Source: Gracilaria domingensis (lineage: Eukaryota > Rhodophyta > Florideophyceae > Gracilariales > Gracilariaceae). Taken from it: a stretch of 64,000 nucleotides of DNA. Numbering within the stretch: position 1 is the first letter of the stretch; the number at the start of each line of letters is the position of its first letter. The position numbers and the translations under genes were made by a program. Shown in pieces: positions 43,177-54,206 of the stretch. The stretch is from assembly GCA_022539475.1 (NCBI GenBank), contig VCMS01000139.1:1-64000 (forward strand), given 5' to 3'. Under the pieces are notes generated by a model, which made no database searches, had not been told where the DNA came from, and saw only the letters and a program-made list of their open reading frames with translations.

Positions 43177-43924
43177 TCGCGACAGCGATTTGGTATTTCT
43201 CGTACAACGAGGGAAGAGGTTGAATAACCCGAAGACCGTGTTGGCGGGAATTAACTGACACCATTACTTGGGACTCCGGCGGGATTGCGATCGACGCAGC
43301 GACGCGAAGCTTGGTGGACTCACGTGGAGCTGGTTGAGATTCCTGCCCAGCAGGCAGAGGAACATGTTTCTTCGACGCACGCTTTAGCGGACGACGAACA
43401 ATAGGGACGGACGAACCGTCCTCAAGTTCCACACGCCTGAGGCGGGGTCTTATCGAATCTACAAACCTGTCGCAATAGTCACAACCCAAGATGATTGGGG
43501 CAGCTAATGACCGGCACACGATGAAGTCGACCTTCACCACATATGTTCCCAAACGCACGACTAAGCCGATTGTTCCCACCGTTGATAACGGGTTGTTGTT
43601 CGCATCTGCGACGTCCGGCAAGGTGCCGCTGCGCATACGAGCCCGCAATGGCGGTGTTAGGAGCGATTCAACGATGAAGTTCGGACCTGCACCTGTGTCT
43701 AATACAGTCAGGTAACGCACCATAAACTGGGGGTCAAGGCCAAGGTCAGCGTATACCTTATAGTTACGCTTGGCCATCACCATGATTCTATCCGGGACCC
43801 GGTTATTCTTCACCCGTATCCACGGTCGACGCAAAACACGAAGGTGTTCCGAATCCGCGTCAGCGGCGTCTCTCCTCGAAAGGATTTTCACCGGGGAGCG
43901 AGGCGGTGACGCCTCGGCCGTCAA
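42980..43924 (-). other. Protease region of the LTR element (fossil)
   Basis: Minus-strand frame with an aspartic protease active site, TVLDTGAGPNFIVESLL, and a second-lobe-like IILGCDYCDRF segment. It overlaps the pol frame at its end. Confidence 0.75.
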
Positions 43925-43971
43925 CAGCCTCGATCCTGAGGACGTCTCTCCCGAAAGGGAGACTCCCTCGT

Positions 43972-45831
43972 TTAGTTTCCCTGGGCTTCCGCCTGCGGCG
44001 GCTGCTCAGGTTCCTCGGCAACGAGTGCATGGGCCCGTTGGCCGTGGGGTCCCGCATGAGCGGTGTTTTGATCGGCAACAACCTGTGGAGCAGGGCGTAC
44101 CGGCTGTGCGGGGACATTCCGTTGTGGCGGAGCTGTCGTGACGGCATGTGAAAAGTCCGTCTTGGCACGCAGATACGACGTCATTGGGACGGATTGCTTC
44201 TCCTCAGGAGTGAGGGCCTCGTAGTTCACCGTAACTTTGGCCATATCTCTCATGGAGAGTAGACACTGGGGCGAGATGTGACCATGCGTGTAGCAGACGT
44301 GACAGATTGCCAATCTATCACCCGTACGCGGGGCCGCATTTCGAGCATCGGTGAACCCTACCCGAGGTCGGGTGTCCTTCCATCCTGGCCGTTGAAAACG
44401 GGTTGCTCCGTTCGAGTACGGAATTCGAGGTCCGTGAACACGGTTGGCATCTGCGTAAAGCAGGGTGCCGTCTTGGGCCGTGTCGAAAGAAGCGTCCGTT
44501 GTCGACGGTAGTTCGGTCGTTGGAATGGAACCCAACCCATCATGGGCAAGCTGTACGTTATCATACTCCCGTTGGGAGGCCTCATTCGCTATCAGCGACA
44601 AAGATGGGGATTTGTTCTCCATCATTAACGCCTTGGCGGACCTGATCCTAGTACTAGGGCCTCGTGCACGTAGTGCATCACCTTCCGCTCGAGCGTATTG
44701 GACCAACTCGATGTAGGTAACCTTCCGCTTATCCTCGCGGTAGCGGGCGACTAAGGTCTTGATAGCAGGATCCAGCCCATCCACGAACATCGTGCAGCGT
44801 TCCCCGACGGGGTAGACATTCCCACTGCGGTGGAAAGCCTTGTTCAGGCGTACCGAGTAATCGGTTTCGGTCTCTCCCTGACGCTGACGAGTGTCTCGCA
44901 AAGCGAATATGGCATTCCCAATAGCATCATTGGTGGCGTATGACCTCAGCAGGTATTGAACTGCTTCGGGCCAGCAGGTAACTCCCTCCTCGGAGGGCCG
45001 TGAAGAGCTCCGCATGGAGTTTACTGGTCCTCGGCCATACCACGTAAGAAATACGGTAACGCGATGTACGCTTGGCCTTCATTCATTCCGAGAATATCGG
45101 CTTCCGCTACGAAGCGGGCAAGAAAATCAAGCACCAACACTGGGTCTTCTCCAGAAAAGGTCTGGTTACGAAGAGAGTTGCATGCGCTTGATGCAATCCT
45201 TGACTCTTCCCGTTCCACGGGGTGTACGATCCAGTGAGGAATCTTCCAAATGGTAGTACCGGTAAGACAATAACTTCCGATACATCGGGTTTGTCGGCTT
45301 CAGCTCCTTAAGGCCGGAGTGTTTCCGTCCTTTCGAACGAGCTCGAACGGCACCATGGGAGGCCGACGACCGCTTTGAGCGTAAATAGTGCCCAGCGCGA
45401 CGATCGTCCTCGGACGAGTCCGACAAGTCGGAACCTTCCGAGCCATTCGGGTTGTCAGTCGACGTACTCGACGAGTCCGAGTCCTAGTCTTCTTCCTTGA
45501 ACTTTCGCCTACGGCGAGACCTATCCCGACCAGTGTGCTTGTCGCGGTGCGACAAGGCAACCGGCTCCGCCGGAGTGTTGAATCCTGCCATAGCAGCTTT
45601 TTCCAACGTCTCCAGACGCTCTCGAATCCGATCGAATCGGGTCTCAACTCCTTCCACGAAGGCGGCGGGTCCTCCAAGACATTCCAACACAGTTTTGAAG
45701 TCGGACCGTAGGATACGGAGATCCTTTGCGACATCCTTCACAGGAGCAGCCCTCACTTCATCGCGAAGGGACCTAAACTCTCCCATGAGGGAATCATGAG
45801 CTCCCAAAAGGGAATTGTGAGCAGCCCGCAA
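43972..45831 (-). other. Gag region of the LTR element (fossil)
   Basis: The main frame, 43972-45015, has a retrotransposon-gag capsid-like region (ETDYSVRLNKAFHRSG, FVDGLDPAIKTLVARYRED) and a CCHC zinc knuckle, CHVCYTHGHISPQC. Further gag-like helical, basic frames extend rightward to about 45831. The 450 bases between there and the right LTR hold no clear domain. Confidence 0.8.
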
Positions 45832-46287
45832 GATGCGAACCTGCTCTTCCAGGGTTATTCCCTGGGTGTTGTTGACCTTCTCCCGACGGGGTTATTGCAC
45901 CGCGGCAGCGGACGTAGCCTGAACAGCAGGAGTTGTGCCAGAAACGACCGGAGCTTCCGGAGTAGCACCATCCGTAGGAGGAATCAACGGGGAAAACGGA
46001 AGTGTCCGGCGTGCCGGTTGGGTGGACAGCCTCGAGGACGGCCTGACACCAAGGGTCGATCCAGGGCGCACCGGGATCCTCGAAGGAGGTCGACTATCGG
46101 CGGGAGCACCACCGTTGTGGGAACGACTGCGATTGATCGCTGGCTCCGCATCCGAGGGCTTCCGAGATATCGGTATCCAGCGAACCGTTACACGGGAACT
46201 TCCAAGGGGAAACGAACCTCAAATAGGGAATACACACGAGTGTCAAACCCTTCAATCTCCTAATCTTTCTAAGTCGGGAGACCACTT

Positions 46288-47069
46288 TGTAGTGCAACCC
46301 GTGAGCGGGAAAAGACACCACGAAGACGTTCGGGATCTTCCTCTACGGAGGGTAGCGAAGCGGACAGAGCCTCTCTGGAATGGCACAACGAGCCGGGTAA
46401 AAGACCGGGGCCAAACCGTCACGACGGGGCGATGAGAGTTGAAATAGAAAGGTGGAGCGGAGAAGGGAGTACCACGACACGTGGGTGTGCAATACCTCGG
46501 AAGAGGGTTGGAGGAAAGAAAGGGAAAAGGAAAAGGGGAGCGAGAGCACCACGGAATGGGGCCTCGCGACAAGGTGACGAAGGATAACGGCGTACTGCCA
46601 GGGCTTTCCCTATACAGGGGCGAACGCGACAAACAGCGGTAAAACACTCCCACAGTTGGGTTCCTTTAGAGGACGCAAGGTGGATAAACGAACCGTGTCA
46701 ACGGGGAGTCTCTCCGATTAGGAGTCGAGCACCGCCGAAGGCGTGAACGATTAGAGCCAAGACCCGTCAGTAGGGCCACCCTGGTTAGGGAACTTTACTG
46801 GGCGCGACGGCAGCGACGCCGGCGCGCTAAGTACTGTTCGCGCTAAAATTAATGAATAATATTAACTAAACATTCCACAAATTGTGGCAATTCTCCACGT
46901 GTAGTGGCCAACCTCCCATGACTCACACACCGTGTCCCACGTGTCCGAACCATCTCGATGGCAACCACTAGTAACTACTAGTCATATACTGGTGTGTACC
47001 AGGCAAACCCGTAAACGGGAAATATGACTAAGTCCTGTCACAATACTCATAGATGAGCGTTACACTTCA
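46288..47069 (-). repeat. LTR (5' LTR in element orientation)
   Basis: 782 bases, the partner of 32906-33685. It begins TGTAGTGCAAC and ends GTTACACTTCA on the plus strand. A TGG-initiated primer-binding-site-like sequence lies at its inner edge near 46270-46287. Confidence 0.9.
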
Positions 47070-48379
47070 ATTGGTAGTGAGGCCCAAGAGTAGCCGACAA
47101 CTGCTTTTCGAAGATAAGTAGTGCGAGAAGGTTCGTTTCGACAGTGCGCAGGACCATGTTCCGAAAGTTTGGCTATATCGCTTTCCAAAGACTCCAAAGC
47201 TTTGGCATTAGTGTCCGAGGATTTACGGTACGTGTTGAAACGGATGTTATTTAGCTGATTTTCGACCCGTTTTTGTCGTGCAGTAGAATTATAGTGTACT
47301 TCCATCATTTCGTTGGCGGCGTTAATTGAGTTTACATTGGAACGAATGTGCTGCAGGAAATGACGTTTAGCTTTGTCGCGAAGGACGTAGTGCATAAAGC
47401 CAAGGTGTTTATCAAGGGGAACTGCATAATCCTCTAAGGCGAGTTTGTACTCTCGGAAAAACTCCTGCAAAGATTCGCCCAAGGCTCCAGAGAATTTACA
47501 GTCGTTGTCTTTAAATCGCATGGAAATATTGTGGGCAAGTTTGGAGGAATTTGGGTGATGATGAATGTCTCCGGATCTCGCGTGGGTAGGCATATGAGGA
47601 GGTGGATGTCCGAGGAGAGATGGATTTCCAGAGGAGGGTTCAATCAGCTGGAATGGGATGGGATTCCGCTGTTGATTAGGAAATGGTTGACCTTCGTCAT
47701 TAGAAGGAGTAGGATTTTGTGACGATTGAATGGATCCCTGGGCTGACGCTCTATCTTCGTCGGATGTGTAAATTGTCTGAGCGAGGCGGTGTAATGTTCT
47801 TCCTGTAGAGTGATAGAAAATGCGTCCTCCAAGACGAATAACGAGTCGGGATAATGAACTGAACATGCCAATGTTTGATACCATCGCAGGACTGAAAAGA
47901 ATATTTGGAGGGTAGTCTAGTCGAATCATGTCTAGTAATTGTTCACCAGTAAGATCAGGGATTTCCATTTGATACGATCGGATGGTGTCCGAGAACATGC
48001 GTTGAGCGTCATTTGTGAAAACCAGATTTTGGCCGAAAAGGTGAGGGGGAGGTCGGGGTGGGTTTGTGATCCCAGGAATAGGTGTGCCAGAAGGAGGAAA
48101 TGGGAGACGGTTTGCTACCGGAGTGGTAGAAGTTGGGAGAACCGTCGGTTGAGCTGCAGATATCTCAGGCTGTGTGGCATTATTCTCGGTCTGATGAAGA
48201 GGTTGTGAGAGAGCCGGATTGGCAATGGGTTCATTGTTATTTTTTGCTGAAGAAGTAGCTCGAGAGGGCCTGTTGTTTCGTGAGCTAGGAGGAGCAGGGA
48301 TTCTCGAGGGTCCGGGGTTTCCAATGGGATGGTTGCCACGAGGACGCAACACGGGAGGGGTAGTACGATCGTAGACCAT
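47070..48379 (-). other. Gag-like relic of another retroelement (fossil)
   Basis: Minus-strand frame of about 435 codons, abutting the right LTR. The N-terminal half is Pro/Ser-rich. The C-terminal half has a gag-like helical segment: CKFSGALGESLQEFFREYKL, then LDKHLGFMHYVLRDKAKRHF. It is truncated at the LTR junction and no matching remainder is found at the other end of the element. The family is uncertain. Confidence 0.55.
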
Positions 48380-48404
48380 ATTAAAGATAAACTAATTATA
48401 AACC

Positions 48405-48500
48405 GTAATATGAAAAAAAAACTTTTTGTTTTTTTGTTTTTTTTGGGGGGGGGGTTCTTTTTCTTTTCTTATTCTTTTTTTTGTTTTGTTTTCAATTTGT
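48405..48500. repeat. Low-complexity A/T/G homopolymer tract
   Basis: A run of A, then long T runs broken by a G10 tract, then T-rich sequence. It lies between the gag-like relic and the zinc-finger gene. The homopolymers make base calls here unreliable. Confidence 0.8.
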
Positions 48501-48546
48501 TTTCAATATTACTACACAAGATAGGCTTAACAATAAAATTTAAAAT

Positions 48547-49041
48547 CTATTTCTTACTTTGTCTACGTAGAGCCGTGCGATGGCGTCGTCTCTGAATATG
48601 GCGTTCCAAGTCGTGTTTTTCACTGAAATTAGTATTGCACGTGGCGCAATACGTGTCGCGCTCGGTAAACTGCGCACGTCGCACTTTCTTCACGTGAGGG
48701 CTCGGTCGTAGGTGAACTTCAAATTGTCTCTGGGATTGGCAGCTTATTTTGCAGATTTTGCACTTCCTAAATCTCTGTTTCGGCTTTTTCAAAATGCGCT
48801 TTTTCTCGCGTTGTGTCGCGACGCGGGCGTTGTGAATTGCTTCTGCTTCTGTCAGTGGAGCAGGGCCGCGTGGAAACGCAGGATCGAAGGAGGCAAGTGA
48901 AGGCTCGCGCGGGAGGGTGTAGCGTACGCTCGTGAACGGGTGCTCTGTGCGGTTTACAACTTTCTTATTCCTGTGCGTTGGGCGTTCCTGTCTTTGCTGG
49001 GAGGGTGGTTCCTTTCGAAATCCGTCTTCGTCGACGTACAT
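48547..49041 (-). CDS. Two-finger C2H2 zinc-finger protein
   Basis: 164 residues from ATG 49041 (MYVDEDGFRKEPPSQ). Two C2H2 fingers: CKICKISCQSQRQFEVHL with H-x-H spacing, and YCATCNTNFSEKHDLERHI with the distal His. Both have a long His-His spacing of the kind seen in RNA- or ribosome-associated (matrin/U1-like) fingers. A basic linker and a basic C-terminus (RRRHRTALRRQSKK) suggest nucleic-acid binding. A Pro/Ser-rich minus-strand frame at 48954-49298 could supply an upstream extension in another frame. It may be a host gene or a retroelement-associated gene. Confidence 0.5.
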   Translation of the reverse strand: MYVDEDGFRKEPPSQQRQERPTHRNKKVVNRTEHPFTSVRYTLPREPSLASFDPAFPRGPAPLTEAEAIHNARVATQREKKRILKKPKQRFRKCKICKISCQSQRQFEVHLRPSPHVKKVRRAQFTERDTYCATCNTNFSEKHDLERHIQRRRHRTALRRQSKK

Positions 49042-49299
49042 GGTCGAGCACGCCGGAGTGGGTGGGTCCGGTCTGAGCTCGACACCACGAGAGAGAGTGG
49101 TAACAACGAGGAGGGTAATGCGGAGGGCGGCGAAGAAGGAACAAAGCGATTAGGCGGAGGTGTTCCTGGCGGAACGGGAGTGACAGACGGGTGCGGCGAG
49201 GTCTTGGGTGACTGCAGGTAGGTAAGATCGGGTGTCCGGGGAGTGTGCGGAGGCGAGAGAGAACGGGTAGCCTTAGGTGGTTCAAAGGTGTTTTCCAAT

Positions 49300-51120
49300 G
49301 CTGGACTTGGAAGTGGGGAGATGGTTCAGCTGCTTTCCTGGGCTTCCAAGTCCAATACTCCTGGTTGTGCCGGAGTCTCCGGCGGGGAAGGGTACTCAGA
49401 GGAGCTCGACACTGTGGGAAAAGAAAGCAATTCAGTTAGAACTGTATTTCTCACAGGGTCGTAGAAGTAATTACTTACTTTCTTAAACTTATGCTTGTGA
49501 AAGTTAATTTTGAATTTCCAAATCTAGAGCCAGAACGCAGAGGATATAGTTTTATCTGCGTTCTGTCCGTAGAAGATGGATAAGGCGCTCGCGTAACACG
49601 GATTCGCGAATGTGGTTACACAAAGGCGAGTTGATGAATGCGATAATAATGTCGAGCAGAGACGGAACTTTTTGCTCGTAGTCTTCGCTTTTTATTTTGT
49701 CTGGCCGCGTCCGGTCATCCCGGCAGTTCGACACAAATCGAAAACGTTTATTTCTATCGGTACTGCGTGGGTTGTCTTTCTTACCAGAGGCGCAACTCAC
49801 GCAGGCCATGAATCACTCATCCTTTGTTTTCGTTGCTGTCATCATCAGTTGTCGCCAATGTGCAGTGGCAAACTCAGAAAATCACGTAGCATGCACCTTT
49901 GAGTACTGGATTGAAACAACCCCCAACATGCGTCGATTTCAATCATTCAGACCGGCAATTTCCACCACACATGAAACTGTTTGCAACTTTCTCATTGACC
50001 GCTCTTAACTCTATCTCACTAGAGTTAAGAATTTTCAGTCCCGAAAGGGTTAAGTCTAGCAGATAGTGAAAAGTGTTTCTTTGGATCGAAACAACAGAGC
50101 GGTCATCCTGCGTTTTTTTATGTATTTAATTGGCAAAGAACCAAGTACTGAGAATAATGATCTGACCGCATGAGACGAACCGACCGCATGGTTTTCCATT
50201 GCACCAGCTCGTATTTGTTCTGTTTGCCATTCAAGATCAATCACACAATTTTGATTGCGTCGTCTTTGAAATGAATGGTCAATAACGGTTAGGAGCTTTT
50301 GATTCCAGATTTGGACGAAACTGGTTTTGATATACGGGTAGAATCCATTTGGATTATTTTAGAACGGGTTCAATATACCATTGAAATAAGCAATATATAT
50401 GAAGCGTGATGATCGTTGAATCAAGGTTTTGAGGATCTGAAATTGTTAGCGCATAGTTGTAGATACGGTTTGAGTTGGTTCGCCAATGTTTGGAACTGAA
50501 CTGCTTCGATCAGCCACTGACGAGATTTTTGCGATGATCAAACATAAACGGATACTCAGTGCACATATTGTGCAATGAGTATCCGGACGCAGTTTTGCTT
50601 GAGAGACGTACCGAGATGTACCGTGCGGAATGCGATGGAGTTCTGGTTCTGTTGGTAATTAACGGCCTGTCTAAGGCTTTACATTGCTGGAAAATGGCGA
50701 CCGGACATCCGTCCGGTTACAACTCTACCGCGAACTCCGCTCACGTACTCCGCGAGACGGCGAGCAAATTGTTTTCCTTCGTCGCCGTGCTTGTAAACCC
50801 TGCGGCAACGGCGCGCGCATGCACACCGTTCGCAGCACCTCGAACATCCAAAGCAAGTCTTTCGCCGGACTCGCATCTGCTCCCGCTGCTCGTAAACAGC
50901 AAGTTTTACTCCTCACCACAACTGGTCAGAATCAGGCTCTTTTTGTCAGACCATTGCATCGTCACGTCCGCACTCGTGCATTGGCGCGTGCGTGGGCGCC
51001 ATATGGCGTGAAGCAGATCTGCGCGACCGTCGTCCTTGTCAACGCGCAGAAGCTGTAACTTCTTCGGTGCGCATCGCGTCTGGAAGAGACTCTCCATGGT
51101 GCGTGTACGCGGCGACACAA
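49300..51120. other. Mostly non-coding; weak open frames
   Basis: A minus-strand frame at 49552-49809 (85 codons; KVPSLLDIIIAFINSPLCNH) may be a real fragment but is unidentified. An 11-base-arm hairpin lies at 49531-49565 and a smaller one (TTAACTCT/AGAGTTAA) near 50005-50028. The segment 50030-50560 is AT-rich with nothing seen. Plus-strand frames at 50559-51058 sit where the N-terminal half of NAA30 would be expected but do not resemble it. Confidence 0.4.
49531..49565. terminator. Hairpin, possible 3'-end signal
   Basis: CAGAACGCAGA at 49531-49541 pairs with TCTGCGTTCTG at 49555-49565 across a 13-base loop. It lies at the 3' end of the short minus-strand frame at 49552-49809. Function is inferred only. 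Confidence 0.35.
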
Positions 51121-51123
51121 TAG

Positions 51124-51366
51124 CTTGGAGTGGGCTCTAAGTTAGTCTCAACGGCCATTGACACGATGATAACAAACGGTTGCCACGAGGTTACTCTGGA
51201 AGCGGAAGTAACCAACAAAGCCGCATTGCCTCTTTATCAGAATCTAGGATTCATTAGAGATAAGCGTCTCGAGAAGTACTACCTCAATCGCAATGACGCT
51301 TTCCGCCTGAGACTAAAGCTCAGGGCCACGCCCGCCTACCAATACATGCAGTCGACGCAGTCTTAG
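51124..51366 (+). pseudogene. NAA30: NatC catalytic subunit NAA30, C-terminal half only
   Basis: NAA30 transfers acetyl groups to protein N-termini beginning Met-hydrophobic. The sequence reads LGVGSKLVSTAIDTM, the acetyl-CoA-binding Q/R-x-x-G-x-G/A loop of GNAT enzymes. It then reads HEVTLEAEVTNKAALPLYQN and LGFIRDKRLEKYYLNRNDAF, which match the C-terminal half of NAA30 closely. Upstream is an in-frame TAG at 51121, which could be the last bases of an intron (AATAG) or a nonsense codon. I could not find the N-terminal half with its TYRYFIHNWP-type motifs in the preceding 600 bases. It is either a 5'-truncated copy or a gene with an unrecognised 5' exon. Confidence 0.7.
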
Positions 51367-51484
51367 CAGCTAGCCGTCTTAAATCTAATGCAATCAACAC
51401 CAGCTGTTGCAGTTCAGTGCAATGGCCTTCTCTCGTCACAAATCATCTTAGACCTTTTGTTAGTTGTACTCTTGGTGAAGATAT

Positions 51485-52270
51485 TCAACAATCTTCATCA
51501 AAGTCCGATTCGAATGCCTCTCCATAGTTCCACAAATACGCACGAGAGGCAATGCCCGCTTCTTCAAACTGACGAAGCTCTTTGAAAGCCGCTCTTGAGG
51601 CCCGATCGCGCTTTCTAATAAACCGTGCTACTCCGGCCTTCAATATCTCTTCCCTCACACTCGAAGAGCCCGCATGTGAGTCCAAACCACCAGCAGTCGA
51701 CACTAAGATGTCACCAATAACTTTTGACGGCCCTTCCGTCGATGAGGCGGAGACGTTCACTTCTTTTTCATACATCATCTCCTGCAGATATTCTCCAGCA
51801 GGGATACCACATGGGTCGTCTTCCGCAGGTACGACCACATTAGCGAGTGCAACTTCGACCGCAATCGGAGCCGCAGTTGCAACGCCAGCTACGGTGCCAA
51901 AATGCCATATGTCCTTGATTGACACTCGATCTTCGTTTCCGTAGTCTAAGAAACGAACATCAATCTCGCCAGACTTGCGCACATAGCTGATACACGCCCT
52001 GTACCATTCGTTATCCGCGCTGAGCCTCGCCGCCACCACTTGTCCGGGTCGCAGTCCTGCAATTGGAGTGGCGGCCTGACTGTCAAGTGACATGAAGCGC
52101 AGACCGGATTCAATCGATGCCAAGGCGAACTTACAAGTATCTCGATTCTGTGCAAAAATACGTCCCCCAAACCCAATCTCACACATGACCCCAACAAAAC
52201 TCTTCGCCTTGGACTGGCTCTGTTGCTCAGCGGTCAGATAGAAAGCGCTGTGTTCTACGTAGTCCTTCAA
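51485..52270 (-). pseudogene. SND1: Tudor-SN (SND1/p100) C-terminal fragment
   Basis: Tudor-SN is an RNA-binding coactivator and nuclease with four staphylococcal-nuclease folds, then a Tudor domain inserted in a fifth. The frame shows the Tudor core LRPGQVVAARLSADNEWYRA, ISYVRKSGEIDVRFLDYGNE and RVSIKDIW. It then shows the terminal nuclease part SVREEILKAGVARFIRK and GIASRAYLWNYGEAF, with an acidic tail. The frame opens as far as 52387, but its first 40 residues look unrelated. I start the homologous part near KDYVEHSAFYL at 52270. The four N-terminal nuclease folds, over 600 residues, are missing, and the F-box frame overlaps this end. Confidence 0.7.
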
Positions 52271-52539
52271 TAATCGGGCATGGTGATGGCTTGCACCACG
52301 TCTTTCGTCACGTTTTCGACCATTATCACACCCGACGCTGGCAGTTGGGAAAGCATGTTGGTTGCTAGCGCGCACAACCTTTTGCATGTCGTGGACACAT
52401 TCCAGGCATCTCGCAGGTTGCTCGAGATATGCACGTCGTCAACGCCCATGGGCTTGTGCAGCACGCGCAGTAGGGCGTCATCGGGTAGACCTAGCAGCTG
52501 CAATGCGCCGCGCGAAGAGAAGCGGAGCCTATCTCCCAT
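52267..52539 (-). CDS. F-box-like short protein or fragment
   Basis: 90 residues from ATG 52539. Residues 12-62 resemble an F-box: LLGLPDDALLRVLHKP, then LRDAWNVSTTCKRLCALAT. F-box proteins recruit substrates to SCF ubiquitin ligases through Skp1. The frame ends (MPDY) within the first codons of the Tudor-SN fragment, in a different frame, so this is probably an F-box gene truncated at a rearrangement junction. No substrate-binding repeats follow. Confidence 0.45.
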   Translation of the reverse strand: MGDRLRFSSRGALQLLGLPDDALLRVLHKPMGVDDVHISSNLRDAWNVSTTCKRLCALATNMLSQLPASGVIMVENVTKDVVQAITMPDY

Positions 52540-52956
52540 CTAGATAGTGTCGTGTAAAATCGTGAGCGAGTGAAACAGTGAGCGGGAGATGCCACAATGG
52601 GATACCCGTGCTGGATGCTGATTGTATCATGGACTTACCGGGTCGCGGATTCCCTATTCTATTCATATCTAATGGGTTCCAAGGGCTCACAGTTTCTAAT
52701 CTTCTTTGAAGCCCATGTACGCGCCTCTCTCGTCAGGCCATAAACTGCGGATGGCTTCCAGAACGCACTGCGGAAGCTGAAGTCGATGTCCGGCTCCCAA
52801 GTATCCGTATCGTTCGCGAACGTTACACTTGTAGGCCGTTTTACGGGCCAAGTTGTTGTGGCTGCTATCGTCACAATGTAGTGGATACTCAGCAACGGTT
52901 GTATCTACAAGGCGCGGCAAAAGGGACGACAAAGCGCCAAAAGCCCGCCAACGGGT

Positions 52957-53745
52957 TCAGTCTTCCTCATCTGAGCTGCGGTCAGTGTACTCGTCCGAAT
53001 CAGCTGAATCCGATGAATCGGTATCATCACTACTAGCATCATCCTCCGACGAAGAGCCATCCTCCTCTTCTTCCACCAACTCCTCGTCCGAGAGGTTCAC
53101 CCCGCCGCCATTGGCAAGCGTCGCGCGCGAATCGGGCGCTAGGCTCTTCCCCGCAACGCTCTTACCGGCCGTGCTCACGAGCGGCACATTCATCGGCTGT
53201 AAGGTGCGAGCCCTACCCGTCTTTCTCTGGATGATGTTCTGCGGGGTAGATTTGCCAGCCGTCGGGCGGACGGTTTCTTCCTCGGCGTCATTCCCATCGG
53301 CGGTGATAGGCGAGCTAGAATCGTCAACATCCACCCACGACTCCGGCTCGTTCACAAACTGGCCGTCTCCCGCATCAGGCACGTCAACAGCAGGGCCCGC
53401 AGTGCCCGCCCTCGTGGAAAAGAAGACGTCATCAACTCTCTCCAGCCAGAAGGCGTCGCCGACGAACACCAGCACGTAATTTGCCGTTTCTGAGACGTTT
53501 CTCAAGCGCTGACACGCGTAGGAAACGGACTTGGTGGGGTCGCTACGTGTAGGAAGCGAGACAGCGCAGGAGTTGCGCGACGGGTTGAGCACACCGGGGC
53601 GATGGGTGTCGACGTCGTCGCCGACGTGGGAGAACTTTAGCTGGAGGAAAGAGCGGGCGGCGGAGGGGTTGCGGATGGAGCGGCCCACCTTGAGGGGGTA
53701 GCGCTCGCCGGGGACGGGGGCGGCGGGCGCCGGGGAGTGCACCAT
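52957..53745 (-). CDS. ELL-associated factor (EAF) family protein
   Basis: 262 residues, single frame, TGA stop. The N-terminal 115 residues follow the EAF fold: a GERYPLKVGRSI start, FLQLKFSHVGDDVD (the R-x-x-F/Y-K-P strand region), and NYVLVFVGDAFWLERVDDVF, equivalent to the strand ending in the LEKL or LERL motif. The C-terminal half is acidic, ending in long Ser/Asp/Glu runs (VEEEEDGSSSEDDASSDDTD), as in EAF1/2 transactivation regions. EAF proteins bind ELL and stimulate RNA polymerase II elongation in the nucleus. The gene is intact. It belongs with MED12 and RPAP1 as a polymerase II factor, though not adjacent to them. Confidence 0.65.
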   Translation of the reverse strand: MVHSPAPAAPVPGERYPLKVGRSIRNPSAARSFLQLKFSHVGDDVDTHRPGVLNPSRNSCAVSLPTRSDPTKSVSYACQRLRNVSETANYVLVFVGDAFWLERVDDVFFSTRAGTAGPAVDVPDAGDGQFVNEPESWVDVDDSSSPITADGNDAEEETVRPTAGKSTPQNIIQRKTGRARTLQPMNVPLVSTAGKSVAGKSLAPDSRATLANGGGVNLSDEELVEEEEDGSSSEDDASSDDTDSSDSADSDEYTDRSSDEED

Positions 53746-54005
53746 TTCGATGCGAGGTGCTCAAGTCGGTGACGCTCGCGCGCGGCGCGGGATGGAGGGA
53801 GGCCGGAAGAGCGCAGCGTGGGGGGAGGGGTGTGGTGCGTTTAATGCGTCGCGCTCGCTACATGTACAGAGTGTGTAGTACAGACGGCGCCGAGAGTACA
53901 CGTATGCAGTGCGCACACGCAATATTCGCAGCTGTCGAAAACGGGGGCGTGCATTTTTGGCGGAGTCGGGCGGTGCGGAGAGTTGGGCAGTTGAGCTGCC
54001 GCAGT

Positions 54006-54206
54006 TCACATGCCGCAGCACGACGCGCAGTCGCAGCCGTCGAAGCACGCCCAGAGGCACGCGCCCGTGCACAGCGCGCCCACGCAGTCATTGAGGCACA
54101 CCACGCAATCGGCCTGCCGCGCCGAGCTTTCCGGCGAGTGCACGTCCGCTCCCATTCGCAACGGCGCCGGCGGCGCCGGCTGCTGCCCGCCCTTGTCCTC
54201 GCCCAT
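54006..54206 (-). CDS. Cys-rich micro-protein, copy 1
   Basis: 66 residues from ATG 54206 (MGEDKGGQQ). The first 30 residues are Pro/Ala-rich and polar with the motif LRMGADVHSPESSARQAD. The last 33 residues hold ten cysteines among hydrophobic residues (CVVCLNDCVGALCTGACLW, then ACFDGCDCASCCGM). This layout, a polar proline-containing head and a Cys-rich hydrophobic tail, recalls CYSTM-type membrane micro-proteins. I do not claim membership. It is closely similar to the frame at 54589-54792, and the shared residues in both halves argue that the frame is translated. Confidence 0.65.
   Translation of the reverse strand: MGEDKGGQQPAPPAPLRMGADVHSPESSARQADCVVCLNDCVGALCTGACLWACFDGCDCASCCGM

Larger units (their letters stand above)
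32906..47069 (-). mobile_element. Ty3/gypsy chromodomain LTR retrotransposon (fossil)
   Basis: Two direct LTRs, about 780 bases each, bracket gag, protease, reverse transcriptase, RNase H, integrase and a chromodomain, all on the minus strand. A TGG-initiated primer-binding-site-like sequence lies just inside the right LTR, and a purine-rich tract (AAGGAGGGGGA) lies just inside the left LTR, both consistent with minus orientation. The LTRs differ by a few per cent by eye, suggesting a moderate age. The element is broken in several places and, as assembled, contains a 2.36 kb duplication at a single N. The flanks show no matching target duplication. A plus-strand block of open frames at 33.7-35.7 kb lies between the chromodomain and the left LTR. 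Confidence 0.9.

Noticed and set aside
50559-51058. N-terminal half of NAA30
   Set aside because: The frames lack the TYRYF and RGYIAMLAV-type motifs expected there.
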